NCBI RefSeq assembly: GCF_040546585.1
Contig: NZ_JBEPOC010000001.1
Coordinates: 1,612,001 to 1,676,000 of the forward strand
Source of the DNA: Marmoricola sp. OAE513
GTDB taxonomy: Bacteria > Actinomycetota > Actinomycetes > Propionibacteriales > Nocardioidaceae
Reading direction: 5' to 3'
Length of the DNA stretch: 64,000 bases
Part shown: piece after piece, positions 8,624-18,622 of the stretch
Position numbering within the stretch: position 1 is the first letter of the stretch
How the letters are laid out: every line of letters begins with the position of its first letter
The notes under the pieces: generated by a model
Told to the model about the DNA's origin: nothing
Databases searched by the model: none
The model's input: only the letters and a program-made list of their open reading frames with translations
Program-made: the position numbers and the translations under genes

Positions 8624-8653
8624 ACTCCGCGTGGACCGAGGTCCACGCGGAGT
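8624..8653 (-). terminator. Terminator of the duplicated-unit secreted protein gene
   Basis: Perfect 14-bp inverted repeat ACTCCGCGTGGACC / GGTCCACGCGGAGT with a 2-base centre, starting 27 bases past the stop at 8681. Confidence 0.8.
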
Positions 8654-8680
8654 CCGCGTCTGCAGCTCTGTGCTGGTCGA

Positions 8681-10438
8681 TCAGGGCAGGTTCACGACGA
8701 CCGTCGCGCTCTTGCCTCCGTAGGCGATCACGTAGACGTGGGTGCCGCGGGTCTGCGTTCCGACCTGGATGAAGAAGTTGCGTCCGATGACGCCGCTCCC
8801 CTTGAGGTGGACCCCCTTCTCGCTGACGGTGATGCTGCCCGCGATCGGGAGGGGCGCGTTCGTCTTGCCCGAGAGCGTGACGAAAGGCTTGGCCGTGGTG
8901 CCGGACACGTCCACGTTGACGACGAAGCCGGCGTCGACCGGCGGCGCACCGACCGTGATGGTCACGGTGTTGCCGACGGCCGGGTGACCTGCGTCCTTCA
9001 CGGTGTAGTCGAAGGTCGCCGTGCCGCTGAAGCCGTACGCCGGGGTGAAGGTGGCCTGGTTCCCGTTGAGGGAGACCGTGCCCTGCTCCGACGTACCGAC
9101 CGTGTAGGTCAGCGGGTCACCGTCGGGGTCCGAGCCCGCCAGCGTGACCGTCTTGGCCGCACCGAACGGCGTCGACGCCGCGACCGGTGCCGCGGTCGGA
9201 GCCGCGTTCGGCGGGATGCCGATGAAGGTGTACTTCGTCGACCCGATGGTGATCGAGTTGATCACGCCGTGGCCCTGAACGCCCGATCCGAGGGACCAGC
9301 CACCGAACAGGATCTTGGCCTGCGGGAACACGCCGCGCCACTCGGCGAGGGTGCCGTGGTTCTCGGACCCGAAGCCACCACCGTGCTGCGGAGCATCAGC
9401 CTTGACGATCGCGGACGACCCGTTGGTCAGCCACCAGTCGTTGCCGTACAGGACGTTGCCGTTCGCGTACTTCGGCTCACCGACGAGCGTGCCGTCGGGC
9501 AGCCCGTCGTTGTCGAAGTCGACGACGAGCTGCGTCGAAGGCAGGAGCGCGCCCTCGTAGTTGGTGTAGTTGAGCGACGGCTCACCGGCCGCGCTCAGCG
9601 GCAGGGCGTTGGTGCTGAAGTAGCCCGCAGACTTGGCCTGGCTCGAGGTCGGAGCAAGGACCGTCTTGATCTCCACACCACCCTCGGGCAGGAACGTGTT
9701 CGTCCCCTGGGACCGGGTCTCCGAGGTGTCGACATCGGCCGCGGTCAGCACCTTGGTCGTCTGGGCCGGGGCCGGGGCGAACGTGTACGTGTCGCCGGCG
9801 ATGACGAAGTTGTTGATGAACCCGTCACCCTTGACGCCCGAACCGAGCGACCAACCACCCTGGACGACCTTGGCGGCTGGGAAAGCGGTCTTCCACTGGG
9901 CCAGCGTGCCGTTGTTATCGGAGCCGTAGCCGCCGGAGTGCGAGGGCGCGCCTGCCTTCACGAAGGCAGCCGAGCTGTTCGAGGCCCACCAGACGTTGCC
10001 GTACAGCGGGTCACCGTTGGCGTAGGTCGGCTCGCCGACGAGGATGCCGTCGATGCTGCCGTCGCCGTTGAAGTCGACCTTGAGCTGCAGGCCGGGGCGC
10101 AGGGTGTTCACTCCGATGTTGGCGGTCCACGACATGGTGGGCTCGACCGCAGCAACCGCGGAGAGCGTGCGGTTGACGTCGAAGTAGCCAGCAGCCTTGT
10201 CGGTCGCGGTCGCGCCCTCGGTGTAGACGCGGACCTTGCCGTTCTCGAAGACGTTGTGGCCGGTGGCCCGGGTGTCGGACTGGTCGACCAGGTTGGCCGT
10301 GACGACCTTGTTGGCGGCCTCGGCGGGACCGAGACCGGACACCAGGCCGGCAGTGACTACCGCAGCGACGGCAACCCCGACCGGCAACCGATAGCTCTTG
10401 AGTGCACGGTGGCGCGCACTGAGGGGAGATGAAGACAT
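8681..10438 (-). CDS. Secreted protein with two copies of a ~180-residue unit plus Ig-like domain
   Basis: 585 residues; a long signal peptide (about 1-42, ending GPAEAA) marks it as exported. Residues about 45-225 and 235-405 are two copies of one unit. Shared blocks are GYF near the start, VDF(N/D)(G/D)DG..DG.LVGEP.YANG, LYGN.WW, a G-rich S(G/E)N(N/H)GTLA.W segment and GGWSLGSGV.G.G.IN. The VDFNGDGS stretch looks like an EF-hand-like calcium loop. Residues about 425-510 form a cadherin/Ig-like domain (GSDPDGDPLTYTVG), followed by a short C-terminal beta domain. I know no function for this family; an extracellular binding or surface role is inferred. AGAGG sits 9 bases before ATG 10438. Confidence 0.75.
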   Translation of the reverse strand: MSSSPLSARHRALKSYRLPVGVAVAAVVTAGLVSGLGPAEAANKVVTANLVDQSDTRATGHNVFENGKVRVYTEGATATDKAAGYFDVNRTLSAVAAVEPTMSWTANIGVNTLRPGLQLKVDFNGDGSIDGILVGEPTYANGDPLYGNVWWASNSSAAFVKAGAPSHSGGYGSDNNGTLAQWKTAFPAAKVVQGGWSLGSGVKGDGFINNFVIAGDTYTFAPAPAQTTKVLTAADVDTSETRSQGTNTFLPEGGVEIKTVLAPTSSQAKSAGYFSTNALPLSAAGEPSLNYTNYEGALLPSTQLVVDFDNDGLPDGTLVGEPKYANGNVLYGNDWWLTNGSSAIVKADAPQHGGGFGSENHGTLAEWRGVFPQAKILFGGWSLGSGVQGHGVINSITIGSTKYTFIGIPPNAAPTAAPVAASTPFGAAKTVTLAGSDPDGDPLTYTVGTSEQGTVSLNGNQATFTPAYGFSGTATFDYTVKDAGHPAVGNTVTITVGAPPVDAGFVVNVDVSGTTAKPFVTLSGKTNAPLPIAGSITVSEKGVHLKGSGVIGRNFFIQVGTQTRGTHVYVIAYGGKSATVVVNLP

Positions 10439-10742
10439 GGAAATGGAACCTCTCGTGACGAACGACCGGACGACCCCTGGGAGAAGGAGCTGGCCGAACC
10501 CGAATTTCGGAATGTTCGCTGTCGAAAATAGGCACAACCCGCGACAGGTGGCTGAACAGGGCTAGACCGCACGCCGAACGGAGCTCGGACGAACCGGACA
10601 TCCCTCTCGATCCGGCTGCCAACTCCTCCGAACCGGTTGACGCCCGAGCCTTGAAACCGCCGTGAAGCCGTCGTGAAACCGCGGCGGCGGAGGGTTCGTC
10701 CCGACCGGCCCACTCCCGAGCCGGCCAGGAAGGAGCATCACG
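10439..10742. other. Divergent intergenic region between a secreted protein gene and an ABC exporter operon
   Basis: 304 bases holding the two divergent promoters. The only clear element is a set of three 11-bp direct repeats at 10651-10683; no RNA gene or conserved small ORF is apparent. Confidence 0.6.
10651..10683 (+). promoter_or_regulatory. Three 11-bp direct repeats, SARP-type operator candidate
   Basis: The octamer TGAARCCG occurs at 10652, 10663 and 10674 (TGAAACCG, TGAAGCCG, TGAAACCG), so the copies are spaced exactly 11 bp, one helical turn. SARP/AfsR regulators bind heptamer direct repeats with this spacing just upstream of the -10 box. The site is 60 bases upstream of the exporter start, and a SARP-type regulator is encoded at the other end of the same operon (12616-15750). 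Confidence 0.5.
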
Positions 10743-11767
<1,025 letters not shown>

Positions 11768-11771
<4 letters not shown>

Positions 11772-12619
11772 CCATCGCGACACCAGACAACACCCGACGA
11801 TCGGCCGTCGTCCTCGACACCGTCGAGATCGTGGCGCGGACCGACCCGCGCAACACCTTCGGCCAGACCGTCAGCCAGACCCTGTCGATGGCCTGGCGGG
11901 CGACCAAGAAGATGCGTCGCAACCCGGAGCAGTTCTTCGACGTCACGATCCAGCCGATCCTGTTCACCGCGATGTTCGCCTACATCTTCGGGGGCGCGAT
12001 CAGCGGCGACGTGAAGAGCTACCTGCCGATCATGATCCCGGGCATCCTCGCCCAGACCGTGCTGACCACCTGCATGGCGACCGGCGTCCAGCTCCGTGAG
12101 GACATGGACAAGGGCGTCTTCGACCGGTTCAAGTCCTTGCCGATCGCACGGATCGCCCCGCTCGCCGGACCGATGGTGGCCGACCTGCTGCGCTACACGA
12201 TCGCCGCGACGCTGACCTTCGCGATGGGCATCGCCGTGATGGGCTACCGGCCCGGCGGCGGCGTGCTCGGGGTGACCGGCGCGATCCTGATGGCGATCTT
12301 CACCGGCTGGTGCATGGCCTGGGCCTTCACCTGGATCGGCACCATCGCCAAGAGCGCGCAGGCGGTGCAGGGCTTCTCGATGATGATCCTGTTCCCGCTG
12401 ACGTTCCTGTCCAACGCGTTCGTCCCGGTGGACACGCTTCCCGACGGGCTCGCATCGTTCGTGAAGATCAACCCGGTCTCGCACCTGGTCACCGCGGCAC
12501 GCGACCTCGCCAACGACGGCGCGGTGACCGGCGAGGTCGGGTGGACGATCCTGGCCGGATTGGTGGTCATCGCGATCTTCGCCCCGCTCTCGGTGCGGAG
12601 CTACAAGAAGCACCTCTAA
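11768..12619 (+). CDS. ABC-2 type permease, DrrB family
   Basis: 283 residues, membrane partner of the preceding ATPase. Six hydrophobic segments are visible (about 65-85, 95-120, 145-170, 180-205, 215-235, 255-278), and the motif TFLSNAFVPVDTLPDGLASFVKINPVSHLV is the ABC-2/DrrB signature (here positions 12400-12490). The N terminus is cytoplasmic and charged. The stop codon overlaps the stop of the convergent regulator by three bases, so the two transcripts must overlap at their 3' ends. Confidence 0.92.
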
Positions 12620-15600
12620 CGGTTCAACGAGCCGACGTAGGCCCGGGTCTCCTCCAGGAGGTCCGGGCCTCGTCGTACGCCGTACTCCGCCTGGGTCTGC
12701 TCCAGCAACCCTGGGGCACGGGTCTCCGCCTCGGCAGCGATGCGGGCCCACGACATCGTCGGGATGCTCCGGTTGTAGGCGAACCGGTCCGCCAGCACCA
12801 GCAGCCGGACGGCGTCCTCGACTGGGAGCGCGTCGTGCTGCAGCGCCCATGCGCCGAGCGCGAAGAGGCCCAGCCCGCAGACCGGGAAGTCGAGGTAGGG
12901 GTACTCCGGGTCGAGCACCAGCGCGAGTCGGCCGAGGTTGTTCGCGAACAGCTCGCGGGCGAACCCGTCGTCGTTGTCGTCGTACGCGTAGGCGGTCAGC
13001 GCCGCCGCCTCCGCGAAGAGCACCCACGGCTCGAGTCCCGTCGTGGCCATGCCGGGGAACTCGAGGGTACGCACCTTGAGCACCGCCTCGCGGTAGAGCG
13101 CGAGCCCTTCCTCGGTGTCTCCGCACGCCAGAGCGAGCTCTGCGGTGGCGAGGTCGATCACCAGTCCGCCGCCAAAGACGCCCTCGGTCTCCTCGGCCTT
13201 GTCGAGGTGGGTGATCTCCAGAGCCGCCTGGTCGAGGCGTCCTTCGAGGATCTGCGAGAGCACCACCAGCGAGCGCAGCTGCAGCGAGTCGTCGCGGGCC
13301 CCGAGCCGCTCGAGCACGGGCAGCGCCGCCTTGGCGTGCTCGACCGCGTCCTCGTGGTGCCCGAGCTGCATCGTCAGCTGGGCGAGCTGCGTGTGCAGGA
13401 TCGCACGGGTCCACGGCCCGTCCTCTGCCGTGGTCATCGCGATCGCCCGCTGGGCGGAGGCCATCGCGGCCTCCGGGTCCCCGATGTTCTCCAGCGCGTG
13501 GCTCTGCCACTGCAGCGCACCGACCGCGAGGTGCCGGTCGGAACTCGTGACGAGCACGTCCAGGTTGGCCACGAAGCCGAGGGCATCGCTGGGGTCGAAG
13601 TCCTTCATCAAGGTGACCATCGCCTGGATGCGTGGATCCCCGTCACCCGGGCCGAGACGGCGCAGGTGCTCGCGCAGCTCCTCGATGTGGCGGGTGTTGC
13701 CGATCATCCCGTTGTTCACCGTGACCGCGAGTGCGGACCGCGCGGAGTCCGCGACGTCGTCGGGCGGGGTCCAGCCACGCACCGTCTCCGCCACCGCGTC
13801 GGTGAGCGTGAAGACCCGCGCGTGGTCGCCGAGGATCATCCAGTAGCCGCCGAGGCCCGCGAGGATCGACACCAGGGTCGAGGGGTCCTGGGCGGCGACG
13901 GCCTGCCGGAGCACGTCGGCGAGGTTGTTGTCCTCGGCCCGGAAGGCGTCGACGGCCGCGAACTGACCGGGACCCATCAGGCCGGCCGCGTGCCGGACGG
14001 CGTACTCGACGGCCCAGCCGCGGTGCGCCGACTGCGCCGCGTCCTCGTCCCCGGACTCCACGAGCTGCATCCGACCGAACTCCCGGACCGTCTCGAGCAT
14101 CCGGCAGCGGATCCCGCTCGGGGCCTCGACCACGGTCACCAGCGACTGGTCGGCGAGGTTCTGGACGGCGTCCAGCGCGATCGGTCCGAGGACGGTCTCG
14201 GCGGCGTCGAGGGTGAAGCCGTCGTGGAAGAGGGACAGCCAGCGCAGGGCGTGCCGCTCGTCCTCGCTGAGCAGGTTCCACGACCAGTCGATGACGGCGA
14301 GGAGCGTCTGGTGCCGGTCGGGAGCGCTGCGGTCCCCACCGCGCAGCAGGGCGAACCGGTTCTCCAGCCGACGTGCGATGTCGGCCGTCGACATGACCCG
14401 CACCTTGGCGGCGGCCAGCTCGATGGCCAGGGGAAGACCGTCCAGGCGCTCGACGATCTCGCGCACAACGCCGTCGATCTGGACGTCCGGACGAGCCGCC
14501 ACCGCGCGCTGCCGGAACAGCTCGACACCGTCGTCGAGGTCCAGCTCGCCCAGCGGGTAGACGGTCTCGGCCGAGATGGCGAGCGGCGACCGGGTCGTCG
14601 TCAGCACCCGCAGCGTCCGGGTGGTGGCGACCAGGTAGGCCACCAGGTCCGCGACCGCGGCCACGATGTGCTCGCAGTTGTCGAGGATGAGGAGGCTCGG
14701 CGACTGGTCGAGGTGCTGCGCGATCCGGGCCCGAACGTCGGCACGCTGCTCCGGCGTCAGCGCACGTCGGCCGCTCACGGAGTCACGCACGCCCAGCGCG
14801 GAGCCGACCTCACCGATCAGGTCGTCGGGCGAGGTCACCGCGACGAGCTCGACGAAGTGCACCACCGGCTGGCTGGCCTCGCGTCCGAGGACGTGGGCGA
14901 GACGGGTCTTGCCGAGACCACCCGGACCGAGGATCGACACGACACGGGTGGTGCCGAGCAGAGCGTGCAGACGGCGGATGTCCTGCTCGCGACCGAGCAG
15001 CGTCGTGGCCTCGTAGTGCACGCCCTCCCGCACGGGGCTGTCCGCGGCGAGGAGCTCGGCGTGCATCCGCTGCAGCTCTGCACCGGGGTCGGCACCGAGC
15101 CGGTCGCGCAGGTCGGTGCGGTGCAGCTCGAACCGCTCGAGCGCAGCGCCGGTGCCGCGGACCGCGGCCTCGCTGCGCAGCAGGTCGACCAGCAGGCCCT
15201 CGTCGTCGGGACTCTGCTGCGCGGCCGCCTCCAACCGCGGCAGGGCGTCGGCGTGGTCACCCAGCCGGCTGGACGCTCGAGCCCAGGCGACTGCCGCGGT
15301 GCGCAGGTCGTCGGCCGCGTCGCGCCGTACGTCGGCCAGGGGGCCGATCGCATCGCCGGCAGCCACCAACCCTGCTCCGAGCTCAAGCGCCTCGGCGGCG
15401 CGGGCAGCGGCAGTCGCCGGGTCGCGCTCGAAGGTGGTGCGGGCACTCGCGGCCAGCGAAGCAAGCAGGCTGCTGTCGACCTCGTCCGCCGGGATGCCGA
15501 GGCGGTAGCCGTCGCCGTCACGCACGACTGCGTCCGGCGAGCACGCCGTCCGGGTGCGCGAGACCAGCACCTGCAGTGCCTTACCCGGGTTGGCCGGGAC

Positions 15601-15750
15601 GTCGTCACCCCAGATCCCCTCGACCAGCAGCTCGGACCGGACGACCCTGCCCGCGGACGCCAGCGCGGCCAGGAGTGCCTGGGGACGCTCGCCGACCACC
15701 GGCTCCCCGTTCCAGCGCACCGAGTCGAGCAGAGTCAGGGCGAGGGGCAC
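12616..15750 (-). CDS. AfsR/SARP-type regulator: wHTH, BTAD, NB-ARC-like ATPase and TPR domains
   Basis: 1044 residues. Order: winged helix (about 1-95, LLVEGIWGDDVP, RLGIPADEVD), BTAD (about 100-240, ending DRLGADPGAELQRMHAELL), nucleotide-binding STAND module with P-loop GPGGLGKTR (near 270), LLILDNCEHI (Walker B) and GLPLAIELAAAKV, then a TPR-like C-terminal half. This is the AfsR layout, a SARP activator gated by nucleotide binding. It faces the DrrAB operon and ends inside its last codons. The 11-bp direct repeats upstream of drrA-like 10743 are the expected kind of target, so control of the exporter is a reasonable inference. Confidence 0.9.
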   Translation of the reverse strand: MPLALTLLDSVRWNGEPVVGERPQALLAALASAGRVVRSELLVEGIWGDDVPANPGKALQVLVSRTRTACSPDAVVRDGDGYRLGIPADEVDSSLLASLAASARTTFERDPATAAARAAEALELGAGLVAAGDAIGPLADVRRDAADDLRTAAVAWARASSRLGDHADALPRLEAAAQQSPDDEGLLVDLLRSEAAVRGTGAALERFELHRTDLRDRLGADPGAELQRMHAELLAADSPVREGVHYEATTLLGREQDIRRLHALLGTTRVVSILGPGGLGKTRLAHVLGREASQPVVHFVELVAVTSPDDLIGEVGSALGVRDSVSGRRALTPEQRADVRARIAQHLDQSPSLLILDNCEHIVAAVADLVAYLVATTRTLRVLTTTRSPLAISAETVYPLGELDLDDGVELFRQRAVAARPDVQIDGVVREIVERLDGLPLAIELAAAKVRVMSTADIARRLENRFALLRGGDRSAPDRHQTLLAVIDWSWNLLSEDERHALRWLSLFHDGFTLDAAETVLGPIALDAVQNLADQSLVTVVEAPSGIRCRMLETVREFGRMQLVESGDEDAAQSAHRGWAVEYAVRHAAGLMGPGQFAAVDAFRAEDNNLADVLRQAVAAQDPSTLVSILAGLGGYWMILGDHARVFTLTDAVAETVRGWTPPDDVADSARSALAVTVNNGMIGNTRHIEELREHLRRLGPGDGDPRIQAMVTLMKDFDPSDALGFVANLDVLVTSSDRHLAVGALQWQSHALENIGDPEAAMASAQRAIAMTTAEDGPWTRAILHTQLAQLTMQLGHHEDAVEHAKAALPVLERLGARDDSLQLRSLVVLSQILEGRLDQAALEITHLDKAEETEGVFGGGLVIDLATAELALACGDTEEGLALYREAVLKVRTLEFPGMATTGLEPWVLFAEAAALTAYAYDDNDDGFARELFANNLGRLALVLDPEYPYLDFPVCGLGLFALGAWALQHDALPVEDAVRLLVLADRFAYNRSIPTMSWARIAAEAETRAPGLLEQTQAEYGVRRGPDLLEETRAYVGSLNR

Positions 15751-15918
15751 GTGGCGAGCCTAGCGAGCGCCCGAGCTTGCTCGTGGCCGAGTGGGCGAAG
15801 CCACGTTGACGAGCGAAGCGAGGAAAACAGGTGCAGTCCAGGGAGGCGGGGACGTAGGAAACGCCGCGCCCAAACGCGCGATTCGGGCAGATCGCCCGCC
15901 GGACAGTAGATTTCCCCC

Positions 15919-16506
15919 ATGGGGAGTTCCCGGACCGACCGGTCCGACCGGCAGCGGTTCGTCATCGCCCTCGCTGTCTTCGCAGCGATCTCCCTCGTCG
16001 CCGGCCTCGAGTTCAGCGAGGACGTCGGCCTGGTCCTGCAGGACACCCCCACCACCAAGGTCGGCTGGTTGTTCTTCGGCTGGTTCGTCGGCGGCCCGCC
16101 GTACGCGTTGACCGTGCTGCTGTGGCTGGAGCGCAAGCGGTTCAGCAAGCAGACCCGGAGGGTCTGGTCGATCCTGCTGCCGTTCTGGATCAGCCTCAGT
16201 CTGTTCGTGCTGCCCGCCCGCATCGCCGGCGCCGACGAGCACTTCGGCACCGCAGCACTGGTCGGTATCCCGCTCAGCTTCGGCTGGCTCTGGGGCATGT
16301 TCTCCACGGGACTGATGGCGTTCATCGCGGGCGTCTCCGTGCTGGCGCTGAGCCTGTCGGTCGAACCGGCGCGGGCCCGTGAGCTGATCGCGAGCCGGAC
16401 GACACGCATCATCCTCGAGCGGCTGTGGTTGATCCTGCTCGTGGTCGCCCTCGGTATCGCGCTGTACGGCGGCGAGGGCAAGGGCATCTTCAACAACGGC
16501 ATCTAG
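15919..16506 (+). CDS. Integral membrane protein of unknown function
   Basis: 195 residues with about five hydrophobic segments (15-35, 50-72, 85-102, 115-140, 165-185). I do not recognise a family. Motifs worth noting are KVGWLFFGWFVGGPPYALTV and a C-terminal GGEGKGIFNNGI tail. ATG at 15919 begins MGSSRTDRSDRQR, a positively charged cytoplasmic end. The upstream 170 bases separate it from the divergent regulator, so it probably has its own promoter. Confidence 0.75.
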   Translation: MGSSRTDRSDRQRFVIALAVFAAISLVAGLEFSEDVGLVLQDTPTTKVGWLFFGWFVGGPPYALTVLLWLERKRFSKQTRRVWSILLPFWISLSLFVLPARIAGADEHFGTAALVGIPLSFGWLWGMFSTGLMAFIAGVSVLALSLSVEPARARELIASRTTRIILERLWLILLVVALGIALYGGEGKGIFNNGI

Positions 16507-16622
16507 TGCCCCGGTGCCTGCGCCGAGCACGAGCACCAACCTCCGAGACTGCTGCGTCGCCACCTCCTCACGGGGCCGACCAACGGCGCCGAACGACCGC
16601 GCGGCGCGTTCGTGGAGGGGTG

Positions 16623-16706
16623 ATGGACAAGCGTGCTCCCAACCCAGAGAATCAGCCGGTAGGGAGCAGCCCTGCGCGACCTCGGTCGCCACGAGAGGAG
16701 TCCTGA
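16623..16706 (+). CDS. Possible 27-codon leader peptide upstream of the cNMP-binding gene
   Basis: ATG at 16623 directly behind TGGAGGGG; the frame reads MDKRAPNPENQPVGSSPARP and ends at TGA 16706, two bases before the next start, with the next gene's GAGAGGAG inside it. The spacing suggests translational coupling, but the composition is unremarkable and it could be chance. Confidence 0.25.
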   Translation: MDKRAPNPENQPVGSSPARPRSPREES

Positions 16707-16708
16707 GG

Positions 16709-17137
16709 ATGTTCGGCAAAGAGTCAGGCGAGAACGCGCGCATCCAGCAGCTCGCGGCGCTGGACAGGTTCAAGGATTTCAGCGACGACGAGATCCGGAT
16801 GGTCGTCGACGCGGCGACCTACCTGACCGTCCCCGAGGGCTGGGCGATGATGTCCGAGAACACCCCGGCCGACAAGGCGTACCTGATCCTCGCGGGTGAG
16901 GTCTCCGTACGCCGCTCCGGCGAGGAGGTCGCGCGCGTCGGCGCCGGCGACCTGGTCGGCGAGATGGCGCTGGTCAACCACAAGCTCCGCTCGGCGACCG
17001 TCGTCACCGAGACCCCGCTCGAGGCGCTGCACTTCACCGCCGAGACCGTGGCGGACCTGAACGCGAAGATCCCGCACTTCAAGGAGGCCCTCACCGGCGC
17101 CACCGAAGAGCGGCTTCAGCGCGATCAGGGTGACTGA
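16709..17137 (+). CDS. Cyclic nucleotide-binding domain protein
   Basis: 142 residues, essentially a single cNMP-binding domain: SENTPADKAYLILAGEVSVRR, then the phosphate-binding cassette around VGAGDLVGEMALVNHKLRSATVV (written here in parts: GDLVGEMAL and RSATVV). The Glu and Arg of the cassette (GE..L and RSAT) are present, so nucleotide binding is likely. There is no DNA-binding or catalytic domain. GAGAGGAG precedes ATG 16709. The gene lies 14 bases before a membrane adenylate cyclase, suggesting a cyclase and its receptor in one operon. Confidence 0.87.
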   Translation: MFGKESGENARIQQLAALDRFKDFSDDEIRMVVDAATYLTVPEGWAMMSENTPADKAYLILAGEVSVRRSGEEVARVGAGDLVGEMALVNHKLRSATVVTETPLEALHFTAETVADLNAKIPHFKEALTGATEERLQRDQGD

Positions 17138-17151
17138 CAGGCCCACGGGGG

Positions 17152-18612
17152 ATGACCAGGCCTGACGGTTGGCCGGTCGTATCGGAGCTCACCTCACCGG
17201 AGAGCCGGCGGGGGCTGCGCTTCGTCGATGACGCCGTCGAGCAGGACTACCGGTCCTGGCGCGGCGACCACGTCCGTGCGTTCGCCCAGGTCGCCATGTA
17301 CGGCGCCGCGGGCGCCGCGTTCTGCGCGTTCGTCGCGGTGACCTTCGGCGCGCTGGGCTACGGCCAGTACCGCGTCCTCGGGATGACGCTGATCCCCGCG
17401 ATGATCGGGCTCCTGCTCCTCGGTGTCGTGGTCTCGCGCAGCGAGGACCGCAGCCACCTGACCGGGATCTGGAGCTCTCTCGCGAACCTGGTCGGCGGCA
17501 TCCTCGCGGTCGCCCTGACCTACCAGACCGACGACCTGGCACTGACCGGCGCCTGCGTCACGATGGCCGCGTTCTTCGGACTGACGATGTTCCGGTTGCT
17601 ACCGCGCACGGCTCTGCTCTCGGTGAGCCCGTACGTCGCCCTGGCGGCGGCCGCGACCATCCAGCACTACGCCGACGACAAGATCACCGAGGAGCAGCTC
17701 GCGGTCGGCCTGTTCATCCCGATCACGGCACTGCTGTCGGGCATGGTGCTGAACCTGGCGATCGAGTGGATCACCCGGCAGACCTACGTCGACCACCTCA
17801 TCATCGAGAGCCAGCAGGACGCGCTCTTCGACGAGCGCAGCAACATGGCACGGTTCGTCTCCCCCGACATCGCCGAGACCGCGCACCTCTCCGGCCTGCA
17901 CACCGACATCCGCACGGAGATCTACAGCCTCACCGCGGTGAGCATCGACCTGCGCGGGTTCACCAGCTTCACCCAGGCGCACGGCGCCGAGTTCATGGTC
18001 CAGGTTCTCCAGGAGTACTACGCCGTGGTGATCGACGCGGCCAAGGAGTACGGCGCGACCGTCAAGGACTTCGCCGGCGACGGCGCGCTGATCCTGGTGG
18101 GAGCGCCGTACCCGAGGCCCGACCACACCCGGGTCGGCCTGCGCCTGGCGCGGCACATGATCGAGCGGGTCCGTACCGTCACCGACAAGTGGGCGACACC
18201 GGAGACACCGCTCGGCGTCGGCATCGGGATCTCGTCGGGCGAGTGCGCGGTCGGTGCGATCGGCACCGAGCAGCAGCTCGAGTACGCCGCCATCGGCACC
18301 ACCGTGAACCTCTCGGCGCGTCTGTGCAGCCGGGCTCAGGACGGTCAGATCCTGATGGGGCCGGGCACGGCACGGGCGCTCGAGGAGACACTCGGCTGGA
18401 CCCGCGAGCTGATGACCTTCAACGGGATCCCCGAGCCGGTCGAGGTGACGATCGAGGACACCCGCATCCCCAAGCCGGTGCTGACGACACCAGGAACGGC
18501 GAGCGGCGTACCGACGCAGCGGGAGCCGGGACCGGACGAGGAAACGGTCGAGGGCGAGCCCGCCCCGGTCGTCGAGCCTGCCGAGACGTCCGGACCGAAC
18601 ACACCCCAGTAG
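17152..18612 (+). CDS. Membrane-bound class III adenylate/guanylate cyclase
   Basis: 486 residues. An N-terminal block of about six membrane segments (40-210) is followed by a class III cyclase domain (about 255-435). SIDLRGFT (near 265) and DFAGDGALI (near 307) give the two metal-binding Asp residues; EYAAIGTTVNLSARL supplies the Asn/Arg transition-state region. The purine-specifying position is not clear to me, so cAMP over cGMP is an inference from the family. The C terminus ends in VVEPAETSG, encoded by the dispersed repeat. It probably signals to the cNMP-binding protein just upstream. Confidence 0.9.
   Translation: MTRPDGWPVVSELTSPESRRGLRFVDDAVEQDYRSWRGDHVRAFAQVAMYGAAGAAFCAFVAVTFGALGYGQYRVLGMTLIPAMIGLLLLGVVVSRSEDRSHLTGIWSSLANLVGGILAVALTYQTDDLALTGACVTMAAFFGLTMFRLLPRTALLSVSPYVALAAAATIQHYADDKITEEQLAVGLFIPITALLSGMVLNLAIEWITRQTYVDHLIIESQQDALFDERSNMARFVSPDIAETAHLSGLHTDIRTEIYSLTAVSIDLRGFTSFTQAHGAEFMVQVLQEYYAVVIDAAKEYGATVKDFAGDGALILVGAPYPRPDHTRVGLRLARHMIERVRTVTDKWATPETPLGVGIGISSGECAVGAIGTEQQLEYAAIGTTVNLSARLCSRAQDGQILMGPGTARALEETLGWTRELMTFNGIPEPVEVTIEDTRIPKPVLTTPGTASGVPTQREPGPDEETVEGEPAPVVEPAETSGPNTPQ
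18567..18587 (+). repeat. Dispersed repeat in the cyclase C-terminal tail
   Basis: Copy of the GTCGAGCCTGCCGAGAC type element, read as VVEPAET 14 codons before the stop; it lies outside the catalytic domain. Confidence 0.65.
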
Positions 18613-18622
18613 CGTTCCCTGC

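Noticed and set aside
12310-15909. A 1199-codon open frame on the + strand
   Set aside because: It is antisense to the AfsR-like regulator; the - strand frame has full wHTH-BTAD-NB-ARC domains and the + frame has none. Long antisense frames are common at this GC content.
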